Assembly: GCA_024400895.1 (NCBI GenBank)
Contig: JAKSMA010000143.1
Coordinates: 1 to 6,538 of the forward strand
Source of the DNA: Muribaculaceae bacterium
GTDB taxonomy: Bacteria; Bacteroidota; Bacteroidia; Bacteroidales; Muribaculaceae
Direction: 5' to 3'
DNA: 6,538 nucleotides
Of the stretch, positions 1-5,329 are shown piece by piece. How positions within the stretch are numbered: the first letter of the stretch is position 1; every line of letters starts with the position of its first letter. The position numbers were made by a program, and so were the translations under genes. The notes under the pieces were generated by a model. That model saw only the letters and a list, made by a program, of their open reading frames with translations. It had not been told where the DNA came from and did no database searches.

Positions 1-3
1 CGG

Positions 4-39
4 GTGATTCGTGTGATTCAAGTGTTTTTTGTAATTCAG
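4..39. repeat. Degenerate 9-nt tandem repeat at window edge
   Basis: Four consecutive 9-nt units can be read: GTGATTCGT, GTGATTCAA, GTGTTTTTT and GTAATTCAG. The first two differ only at their last two bases, the third is badly eroded, and the fourth recovers the GTnATTC core. The array probably continues to the left of the window. Similar short ATTCGTGT-like arrays are, from memory, common in intergenic DNA of Bacteroidetes, but I cannot verify this here. No gene is supported in bases 1-187. Two minus-strand frames stay open to the left edge, but they have no recognisable product. Confidence 0.45.
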
Positions 40-155
40 ACAACAATTTGCAATTACCGCAAAGAAGCAAAAAAAATCCCTTTTGGCATCTAACGAAAAA
101 CTCGACGAGAGACATTCGAAAAAACTGTAAAATCGAGCGGAGCGGGTTGCTTCCG

Positions 156-175
156 TGTTAGTCCCAAATCTAACA
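156..175. promoter_or_regulatory. Small inverted repeat upstream of the metal-uptake operon (candidate operator)
   Basis: TGTTAG (156-161) and CTAACA (170-175) form 6-bp inverted arms around an 8-bp spacer. The right half-site is partly repeated at once, because TCTAAC occurs at 169-174 and again at 176-181. The site lies about 13 bp upstream of the -33 box of the promoter at 188-219, a plausible place for a metal-responsive regulator. The arms are short and do not match a Fur or Zur consensus that I know, so operator function is a guess. Confidence 0.2.
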
Positions 176-187
176 TCTAACGCCCTT

Positions 188-219
188 TTTGGCATTGTAG
201 GTAATTTTGATTATCTTTG
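188..219 (+). promoter_or_regulatory. Bacteroidetes-type promoter of the metal-uptake operon
   Basis: A TTTG -33 box (188-191) is followed after 20 bp by TATCTTTG (212-219), which matches the TAnnTTTG -7 consensus of the Bacteroidetes housekeeping sigma factor. Transcription should start within a few bases of position 223-226. This rules out translation starts upstream of the promoter, including an in-frame GTG at 155. It leaves almost no leader before the ATG at 227. Confidence 0.7.
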
Positions 220-226
220 CAAATAT

Positions 227-1102
227 ATGAGAAATGGCAATAAATATAGTTATATGGTGCTTGCGCTGGCATTGATTGCAGGCGTGGTAATGGTGTTGAC
301 GGGATGTCGTCTTGTCAGAAAAACCACACCTTCGGTAGTGGTGAGCATTCAGCCACAGCGCTATTTGCTTGAAGCAATAGCAGGCAGTAAGGTGGAGGTG
401 ATGTGCTTGCTCGACGACGAGAGCAACCCCGAAACCTACGAGCCCGATATGAAGGTGATGATGGCTGTTGAGCGGAGCGACGCCTATTTCACGATGGGCA
501 CCATCGGCTACGAACTTGCCGTGCTTTCGAAAGTGAGAAGCAACAATCCCGATTTGCCAATTATCAACACATCGGAAGGTGTGAATTTTATCGACAGCCA
601 CGATGCTGACGAGGGTGATGTCGACCCGCATGTGTGGTTCTCGGTATGCAATGCAAAGATTATTGCCGGCAATATGTATAAGAATTTGGTGGACTTGTAT
701 CCCAAGTGGAAAACTTATTTCACCAAGCGTTATAAGGAACTGCAAGTGAAACTCAATCAAATGGATCAGACTTTCTCTTCTCGCTTGCAAGCGGCTTCTG
801 ATTCTGTGTTCCTCGTATGGCACCCCACCATGAGTTATTTGGCCCGCGACTATGGCTTGCATCAAGTGTCGCTCGACAATGGGAAAGAGCCTACTGTAGT
901 CAATTTGCGTGAGCACTTGGATATGGCCCACAAAAGTGGCGCTTCTGTGCTATTTATCCAGCCACAGATCGACAGCCGACAAGCCAGTGAATTGCTCTCG
1001 GAGCTGGATGTACGTAAAGTGACTGTTAACCCCATGAGTTTTAAATGGGAAGAAGAATTAAACAAAATAGTGGATGCATTGGCTCCACCCGTTAAAAAGT
1101 AG
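227..1102 (+). CDS. znuA: ZnuA-like metal ABC transporter substrate-binding lipoprotein
   Basis: This is a cluster 9 (ZnuA/TroA family) solute-binding protein that should capture zinc or manganese in the periplasm and hand it to an ABC permease. With the ATG at 227 it has 291 residues. It begins with a lipoprotein signal peptide: a short basic N-region, a hydrophobic core and the lipobox LTGC, with lipidated Cys27. The family motifs NPETYEP (67-73), DPHVW (133-137), HPTMSYLARDYGL (from 199) and IQPQ (244-247) are visible. His135 and His199 match the second and third metal ligands of ZnuA. The first, normally His in a PH-x-YEP motif, is Glu69, and the DPLG aspartate is replaced by Asn268. The loop before DPH is acidic but not His-rich. 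The start is uncertain: the promoter -7 box ends only 7 bp before ATG 227, so ATG 254 is the alternative, giving a shorter signal peptide without basic residues. The ATPase gene follows after 7 nt. The exact metal is inferred. Confidence 0.87.
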   Translation: MRNGNKYSYMVLALALIAGVVMVLTGCRLVRKTTPSVVVSIQPQRYLLEAIAGSKVEVMCLLDDESNPETYEPDMKVMMAVERSDAYFTMGTIGYELAVLSKVRSNNPDLPIINTSEGVNFIDSHDADEGDVDPHVWFSVCNAKIIAGNMYKNLVDLYPKWKTYFTKRYKELQVKLNQMDQTFSSRLQAASDSVFLVWHPTMSYLARDYGLHQVSLDNGKEPTVVNLREHLDMAHKSGASVLFIQPQIDSRQASELLSELDVRKVTVNPMSFKWEEELNKIVDALAPPVKK

Positions 1103-1109
1103 ATTGGCG

Positions 1110-1799
1110 ATGGAGAAACAGTGTATTATTTCATTGAAAGGCGTGAGCCATTCGTATGGCGAAAAGTCGGTGCTCAGTGGCATTGATTTAGATGTAAACG
1201 AAGGCGACTTCGTGGCTATCACTGGGCCCAACGGTGGCGGAAAAACCACGATTCTGCGTTTGATTCTACATTTGCTGAAACCTACAGAAGGCAGTGTGGA
1301 GTATTACCACGAAGGAGTGAAGACCGATAGTCTGCAGTTTGGCTATCTACCCCAAAAAAATGCCATCGACAGCCAATTTCCCATCACGGTGGAAGAAGTG
1401 ATTGAGTCGGGCTTGAAGATGCGTCCGTTGCATCGCATCACGCCGGAAGAAAAGCAATTGGTGGCCGACACCATCGCTATGATGCGACTGGAAGAAGTGA
1501 AGAATCGCTCCATTGGCAATCTTTCCGGCGGTCAGTTGCAGCGTGCTCTGCTGGGCCGTGCCATCATCTCAAAGCCAAAGGTGCTGGTGCTTGACGAGCC
1601 ACTAAGTTATATCGACAAGCAATTTGAAGAGCATCTCTACGATATCGTGAAATCGCTATCAGCCTCCACCACCATCATCCTTGTCAGCCACGAGATGAGT
1701 GTGATTTCAGGTATGGCCAATAGGCATATCATAGTGGCCGACGGGAAGATACACGAATGTGGGGCGCATCATCATTTCGTGAAGTCGGAATGCCGGTGA
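1110..1799 (+). CDS. znuC: ZnuC-like metal ABC transporter ATP-binding protein
   Basis: This is the cytoplasmic ATPase that should power uptake of the metal bound by the upstream lipoprotein. The 229 residues hold a complete ABC nucleotide-binding domain: Walker A GPNGGGKTT (39-47), Q-loop Gln82, signature LSGGQ (138-142), Walker B VLVLDEP (158-164) with catalytic Glu163, and the H-loop His194. The length is normal for the ZnuC/MntB/TroB group. The C-terminus has a Cys/His cluster, HECGAHHHF (216-224), which may only be the family's usual tail. I chose ATG 1110, 7 nt after the upstream stop. An in-frame ATG at 1074 would overlap the upstream gene and add 12 residues outside the domain. No permease gene follows: the next gene has its own promoter and is unrelated, so the membrane subunit must be encoded elsewhere. 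The zinc assignment rests on the neighbour. Confidence 0.88.
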   Translation: MEKQCIISLKGVSHSYGEKSVLSGIDLDVNEGDFVAITGPNGGGKTTILRLILHLLKPTEGSVEYYHEGVKTDSLQFGYLPQKNAIDSQFPITVEEVIESGLKMRPLHRITPEEKQLVADTIAMMRLEEVKNRSIGNLSGGQLQRALLGRAIISKPKVLVLDEPLSYIDKQFEEHLYDIVKSLSASTTIILVSHEMSVISGMANRHIIVADGKIHECGAHHHFVKSECR

Positions 1800-1853
1800 T
1801 TTGTTAAAAAAAGTGTTATTTCATCATGTTTTAGAAAAAAAACATTATTACTA

Positions 1854-1884
1854 ATTGAAATAATTATTCTTTTGAGTAAATTTG
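1854..1884 (+). promoter_or_regulatory. Bacteroidetes-type promoter of the HTH-like gene
   Basis: ATTG (1854-1857), a 19-bp spacer and TAAATTTG (1877-1884) match the Bacteroidetes promoter pattern. Predicted initiation near 1888 gives a leader of about 65 nt before the ATG at 1953, much longer than at the other two promoters in the window. The 153-bp gap from 1800 to 1952 is strongly A/T-rich and contains no gene. An AT-only 7-bp hairpin at 1826-1845 lacks a following T-run, so I do not call it a terminator for the upstream operon. Confidence 0.65.
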
Positions 1885-1952
1885 CATTAACAACTAAGTG
1901 GCACTCTATTTATCAAGTGTTTTTTAAAATTTTGGTATATTTATAATCGTAT

Positions 1953-2537
1953 ATGACAAAGATAAAAGGAACATTAAAGAAGGACGGGAAAGAACTTACC
2001 GCTCTCCGTTCCAGTGTTGAAGAATTCATCGGCCATACGGTGAGGACTTCAAGTGACTTTGCCGAATTGTCAGAAACTATTCAAGAAAAGATTCACGAAT
2101 ATGTTTCTGTAAACACATTAAAGCGAATTTGGAACTATATCGACGACGGAAATGTGCCAAGCATCTCCACATTATCGGTAGTGTCTCGCTTTCTTGGATT
2201 CAATAATTGGGATGCATTTCTCACCAATCTTGACCGCACTGCCACATCGCAGGCATTTGTGGGCGATGGCATCAGGTGCGACTCTTTGAATGTAGGCGAC
2301 AAGGTTGCCATTTCCTGGAGCCCGAATCGCAAGTTGGTGATTATGTACACTGGTGAAAACTCGTTCATTGTGAAGGAGTCATACAATTCAAAACTTGTGG
2401 AAGGCGACACTTTCAAGTGTATGTATTTCATCGACAACCAACCTTTGTTTATTGATGAACTGATGCACGAAGGTTTCGACAAGCCGATGAGTTACATCTG
2501 TGGCAAGCAGGGCGGCGTGCAAGTAGAGCGCCTGTAA
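1953..2537 (+). CDS. Predicted HTH-domain protein with beta-rich C-terminal domain, function unknown
   Basis: I do not recognise a named family with certainty. The 194 residues split into two parts. Residues 20-92 look like a helical DNA-binding domain: SDFAELSETIQEKI (34-47), then a likely recognition helix around NTLKRIWNY (54-62), then STLSVVSRFLGF (72-83) and a WDAF motif. This S-x-TLKRIW...STL...FLGF...W pattern recurs in Bacteroidetes proteins that resemble XRE or cyanase-type helical domains (from memory). After a linker, residues 112-194 are rich in alternating hydrophobic residues and glycines (GDKVAISW, RKLVIMYTG, SKLVEGDTFKC, PLFIDEL), suggesting a small beta domain that could sense a ligand or mediate contacts. 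There is no signal peptide or membrane segment, so it is probably cytoplasmic. It has its own promoter and a strong terminator, so it is a single-gene unit. A role as a transcription regulator is inference. Confidence 0.8.
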   Translation: MTKIKGTLKKDGKELTALRSSVEEFIGHTVRTSSDFAELSETIQEKIHEYVSVNTLKRIWNYIDDGNVPSISTLSVVSRFLGFNNWDAFLTNLDRTATSQAFVGDGIRCDSLNVGDKVAISWSPNRKLVIMYTGENSFIVKESYNSKLVEGDTFKCMYFIDNQPLFIDELMHEGFDKPMSYICGKQGGVQVERL

Positions 2538-2591
2538 ACACACTCCTCTCCACCCTTTTTTTGCTGAAATAACAGTTCAAAACATATCAGT

Positions 2592-2623
2592 ATCGGCAGG
2601 CGACCACACCTGCCGATTTTTTT
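2592..2623 (+). terminator. Rho-independent terminator after the HTH-like gene
   Basis: ATCGGCAGG (2592-2600) pairs perfectly with CCTGCCGAT (2609-2617), giving a 9-bp GC-rich stem with an 8-nt loop. A run of seven T residues (2617-2623) follows. It lies 54 nt after the stop codon and just before the next promoter, so it insulates the transpeptidase gene from read-through. Confidence 0.9.
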
Positions 2624-2634
2624 ACCCGATTAGC

Positions 2635-2666
2635 ATTGATAGTGCCAATATTTATCACTACTTTTG
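2635..2666 (+). promoter_or_regulatory. Bacteroidetes-type promoter of the L,D-transpeptidase gene
   Basis: ATTG (2635-2638), a 20-bp spacer and TACTTTTG (2659-2666) fit the Bacteroidetes -33/-7 pattern. It starts only 11 bp after the T-run of the preceding terminator. Predicted initiation near 2670 leaves a short A/T-rich leader of about 20 nt before the ATG at 2690. Confidence 0.7.
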
Positions 2667-2689
2667 CAATCAGAAATAAATAATATTGA

Positions 2690-3391
2690 ATGATGAAAAA
2701 AGCATTGTTGTTACTTGTAGGTGCTGCCGTTGTTGCAGCATTTTCGCTCACCGATTGCTCTAAAGGAGAGGCGGGCAGTGAATCGGCAGAAGAAAATTCA
2801 GAAAGTGTGAATCCTGATGAGGCTGCTGCAGAAATTTCAGAAGGTAAGTTCCGCCCCGATACTGCAAAGGTTTTCTTTGAGGGCACCTACGACAATGGAA
2901 GCGCGTTTGTAGTGATTTCCAAAAAGGAACTTCGCTTGAATGTGTATGCCACAGTGAAGGGCGACACCACGCTCATCGCGCGCTATCCAGTGTGCATGAG
3001 CCGCGCGAAGGGCCAAAAGGAGAAAGAAGGCGACATGAAAACCCCTTCATGCACAATGGACACCCCATTCTCTATCTCAGAAATTAAAGATGCGAGCACA
3101 TGGGTTCATGACTTTGGCGATGGCCGTGGCGCAATCTTGTCGTATGGCCATTGGTTTATGCGCCTTGCCACCCCACACAAAGGTATCGGAATTCATGGCA
3201 ACACTGGCAATGAAGACAAGATGCCAGGCCGCGATAGCGAAGGCTGTATTCGCCTCACCGACGCAGGTATCGACCACTTTAAGCAACACTATGCCGAAGT
3301 GGGCATGAAGGTGGTGATTAAAGATGAAAACGAAGGCCGCCTGTCATTCGAAACCAAAGCCATCAAAGGCGAAGGCAAACCAATGCAATAA
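2690..3391 (+). CDS. L,D-transpeptidase-like (YkuD domain) exported protein, probable lipoprotein
   Basis: This is a 233-residue envelope protein with a C-terminal YkuD domain, the family whose active-site cysteine forms or edits L,D-crosslinks in peptidoglycan or attaches proteins to it. An N-terminal basic and hydrophobic segment leads to LTDC with Cys23. This resembles a lipobox, but Asp at -1 is unusual, so lipidation is uncertain. Residues 24-50 are an acidic Ser/Glu/Ala-rich linker. The catalytic domain runs from about residue 66 to 213. It has the conserved GIHG (167-170, His169) and SEGCIR (183-188), with predicted nucleophile Cys186 and Arg188 after it. The usual S-H-G-C histidine is Glu184; other YkuD proteins also vary here. 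Two ATGs are adjacent (2690 and 2693), and starting at the second would only remove one Met. It is transcribed alone. Its substrate and whether it makes crosslinks cannot be read from the sequence. Confidence 0.88.
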   Translation: MMKKALLLLVGAAVVAAFSLTDCSKGEAGSESAEENSESVNPDEAAAEISEGKFRPDTAKVFFEGTYDNGSAFVVISKKELRLNVYATVKGDTTLIARYPVCMSRAKGQKEKEGDMKTPSCTMDTPFSISEIKDASTWVHDFGDGRGAILSYGHWFMRLATPHKGIGIHGNTGNEDKMPGRDSEGCIRLTDAGIDHFKQHYAEVGMKVVIKDENEGRLSFETKAIKGEGKPMQ

Positions 3392-3417
3392 TAGTATCCA
3401 CGTTATAATAAAGGTAT

Positions 3418-3449
3418 AAGGCATCCTAATATGGGTGCCTTTACTTTTT
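3418..3449. terminator. Probable bidirectional terminator between convergent genes
   Basis: AAGGCATCC (3418-3426) pairs with GGGTGCCTT (3433-3441) around a 6-nt loop, a 9-bp stem with one G-U pair. On the plus strand it is followed by a T-rich tract, TTTACTTTTT (3440-3449), 27 nt after the transpeptidase stop. On the minus strand the bases after the hairpin are TATACCTTTATTATA, which is T-rich but not a clean T-run. It sits 8 nt beyond the stop of the leftward protease gene. Termination is well supported for plus and plausible for minus. Confidence 0.75.
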
Positions 3450-3456
3450 ATCTTGC

Positions 3457-4470
3457 TTATTGTTTGGTGGTGAGGAGGAGGAGGGCTCGGTCGAGGATGG
3501 TGTCGTGGCCGGCTTGGCGGTCGGCTTCGGTCATGTCGACCTTGATGTCGGGCTCTACGCCGAATTCTGTGAGCTTGCCCTCTGCGTCACGAATCACAGC
3601 GGCAGAGAAGCGCACGCTCCATCCGTTGGGCAATTCGCTGGTGAATGGCAATCCACAACCACCGCCAGTGGTATCGCCGATGATAGTGACGTTTGGCAAC
3701 TGTTTCATAATCGACACGAAATTGTTGGTGGCGCTGAAACTGCCACGGTTGCAGAGCACCACGATGGGCTTGTTGTAGTGCTGGCGATTATGTGCGGGGC
3801 TGAAGTAATATTCGTAAGGCTCGGAAAAAGCATTGTGCTCGGGGCCGGTTTTGTGGCTGATACTTCCCACTTTAATCTTTTCGTTGATGAATCTGCCCAC
3901 CAACGTCTCAACATTTGTGAGGAAACCTCCGCCGTTGCTGCGCACGTCAATCACCAGTCCGTCGCTGCTGGCCAGATAGGCAAGGATTGCATCAAGGTTG
4001 CCCTCGCCAATTCCCGAGGAGAAGTCGCCGTAATACATGTAGCCGATGTTGTTGCTCAAAATCTGGTATTTGATGCCGCTGGTGCGCTTGTATTCAAAGT
4101 TGAGGTAATGCTCATTGATGAGTCGCTCATCGTAGTTGACGGGGTATTTTTCCCAAATCCAGTATCTCGACACATCGCTGCCGCAAATGAGATTAGTGTG
4201 TCCGTCTTTCAATTCCTTCAGCATGTCGCTGCAGAGGTCGAAAAGTTCGTCGCTATTGATTTCTTTGGTGATTTTTGCGCGGTATTGTCGGCCCACGGCA
4301 TCCCAATCCACGTTTTTGTATTCAAAGAATGTGTAGTGCTCGTCGAGAATAGTCCAGAGTGCATCAAAGTTGCCTTCTGCATCGTTGCTGAAAGTTTGCT
4401 CGCTGCAACTTGCCATAGGCAGAAAGGCGATGGCAAGCAGGATGATATGGATGAATTGTCGGAATCTCAT
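3457..4470 (-). CDS. S41-family peptidase, predicted lipoprotein
   Basis: This is a 337-residue serine protease-fold protein of the S41 (C-terminal processing/tricorn core) family. It starts with a lipoprotein-like signal peptide ending in MASC, with Cys22 as the likely lipidation site. A helical N-terminal part leads to DGHTNL (89-94). The core then shows the S41 hallmarks GLVIDVRSNGGG (171-182), NRGSFSATN with the probable nucleophile Ser246, IIGDTTGGG, and TEFGVEPDI (301-309). The Lys that CtpA/Prc enzymes carry in their FGK motif is replaced by Gly here, and Glu302 sits where tricorn-like members keep a catalytic Glu. This points to the S41B-like branch. There is too little sequence between DGHT and the core for a PDZ domain. 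The start at 4470 lies 4 nt after the upstream gene's stop; an in-frame ATG at 4506 would overlap that gene and spoil the signal peptide. It is the last gene of the leftward operon. The substrate is unknown. Confidence 0.88.
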   Translation of the reverse strand: MRFRQFIHIILLAIAFLPMASCSEQTFSNDAEGNFDALWTILDEHYTFFEYKNVDWDAVGRQYRAKITKEINSDELFDLCSDMLKELKDGHTNLICGSDVSRYWIWEKYPVNYDERLINEHYLNFEYKRTSGIKYQILSNNIGYMYYGDFSSGIGEGNLDAILAYLASSDGLVIDVRSNGGGFLTNVETLVGRFINEKIKVGSISHKTGPEHNAFSEPYEYYFSPAHNRQHYNKPIVVLCNRGSFSATNNFVSIMKQLPNVTIIGDTTGGGCGLPFTSELPNGWSVRFSAAVIRDAEGKLTEFGVEPDIKVDMTEADRQAGHDTILDRALLLLTTKQ

Positions 4471-4474
4471 AACA

Positions 4475-5329
4475 TTAGTAACTGAAAAGATTGCATCCAA
4501 TGCCAATTACAAACGCATGGCTGATGTCGCGTGTAGAAATGTTGCACACACTGGATGTGGCGACGCGATTGCGATAGCCCACACGCAGCACAGTGTTACG
4601 ACTGATGGTGTAGTCGGCATAGAGATAGTTGGTGATGTCGAAGCGGTTGCCCCACCATCCGAAGTGCGCCAAATTTTTGCGGTTGCCCAAATAGATTTCG
4701 TAGTATGCTTCGTCGTATTCTGGCGAGAAGAATGCTCCAATCACGGGTAGCGTCATCTCGTAGGCGAGTTTCAGCGAATGCTTCCAGAGGAAGGTGTTGT
4801 AGGTGGCCATGGCATTGACACCAGCAGCGAGGTGTATTTTAGCCGATGCCACATTGTTGCTATTGTTGGGGTTGTAGAGCACGCCTCCACGGAATTGCGC
4901 CATTGGTCCCACCATCACTTCAAATTTGTGCCAAGGCATGTCGCTCCAGCGGTGCATCGTAGCCCACTTTACGTCGGCCATGAGCGAATGCATCGTGTGG
5001 TTGCCGGCAGGATTGTGAGTGAGGCTATAGTCGACGCCAGCAGCTATTATGCGGTTCCAATCGCTTTTGAAATTGTCGCGGAAATTGTCGTAGCCAATGC
5101 GGAAATGCGCTCCACTATAGCCTACAAGCGACACATATTCATCGCGAATAGCATCATAGCCGGCATCAATGGTGAAGATGCTGGTCGTGATTTTAGTTGG
5201 GCCAGACACGCACGCAGTTCTTCCTTCAAGGCCTCTTGAAATGTCTTGATAGGAGCTGTCGGCTGTTTGGGCGCAAAGTTGGATGCACCCCATCGCGCAA
5301 AATAGCAATATGAGCAAATACTTATTCAT
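4475..5329 (-). CDS. Predicted outer-membrane beta-barrel protein, function unknown
   Basis: This is a 284-residue exported protein. The first 20 residues are a clear Sec signal peptide (basic Lys3, hydrophobic core), with probable cleavage in LCA-QTADS to leave an N-terminal Gln, as is common in Bacteroidetes. The mature part is rich in Tyr, Gly, Trp and Asn and in alternating-residue strands, for example IFTIDAGYDAI, VEYS-like segments and YADYTISRNTVLRVGYR. It ends with a strand closing on aromatic residues (NLFSY), as many outer-membrane barrels do. The size suggests roughly a 12-strand barrel, which is an estimate. It may belong to the Bacteroidetes DUF3316-type proteins, but I could not confirm that. 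Its ATG overlaps the stop of the topoisomerase gene in the 8-nt string ATGAATAA, and its own stop lies 4 nt before the protease start, implying co-transcription and perhaps translational coupling. It could be a structural envelope protein or a channel. Confidence 0.75.
   Translation of the reverse strand: MNKYLLILLFCAMGCIQLCAQTADSSYQDISRGLEGRTACVSGPTKITTSIFTIDAGYDAIRDEYVSLVGYSGAHFRIGYDNFRDNFKSDWNRIIAAGVDYSLTHNPAGNHTMHSLMADVKWATMHRWSDMPWHKFEVMVGPMAQFRGGVLYNPNNSNNVASAKIHLAAGVNAMATYNTFLWKHSLKLAYEMTLPVIGAFFSPEYDEAYYEIYLGNRKNLAHFGWWGNRFDITNYLYADYTISRNTVLRVGYRNRVATSSVCNISTRDISHAFVIGIGCNLFSY

Noticed and set aside
1..115. Minus-strand frame from ATG 115 open to the left edge
   Set aside because: At under 40 codons, it partly translates the tandem repeat, another frame is equally open, and there is no recognisable product.
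165..172. CAAATCTA as a leftward TAGATTTG -7 box
   Set aside because: No -33 box is found at the right distance, and no leftward gene is visible before the window edge.
155..226. In-frame GTG start at 155 for the ZnuA-like protein
   Set aside because: It would place the start upstream of the promoter at 188-219 and bury the signal peptide behind 24 extra residues.
170..931. Minus-strand open frame of 253 codons antisense to the ZnuA-like gene
   Set aside because: Its His/Ile-rich translation is typical of an antisense shadow. The plus strand encodes a recognisable binding protein with promoter and signal peptide.
1826..1845. Hairpin ATGTTTT/AAAACAT after the ABC ATPase gene as a terminator
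   Set aside because: The stem is nearly all A-T and lacks a following T-run, so in A/T-rich DNA it is likely a chance pairing.
3460..4485. Plus-strand open frame of 341 codons antisense to the S41 protease gene
   Set aside because: It mirrors almost the entire protease gene, its translation has no recognisable motif, and it has no promoter. The minus-strand frame shows clear S41 motifs.
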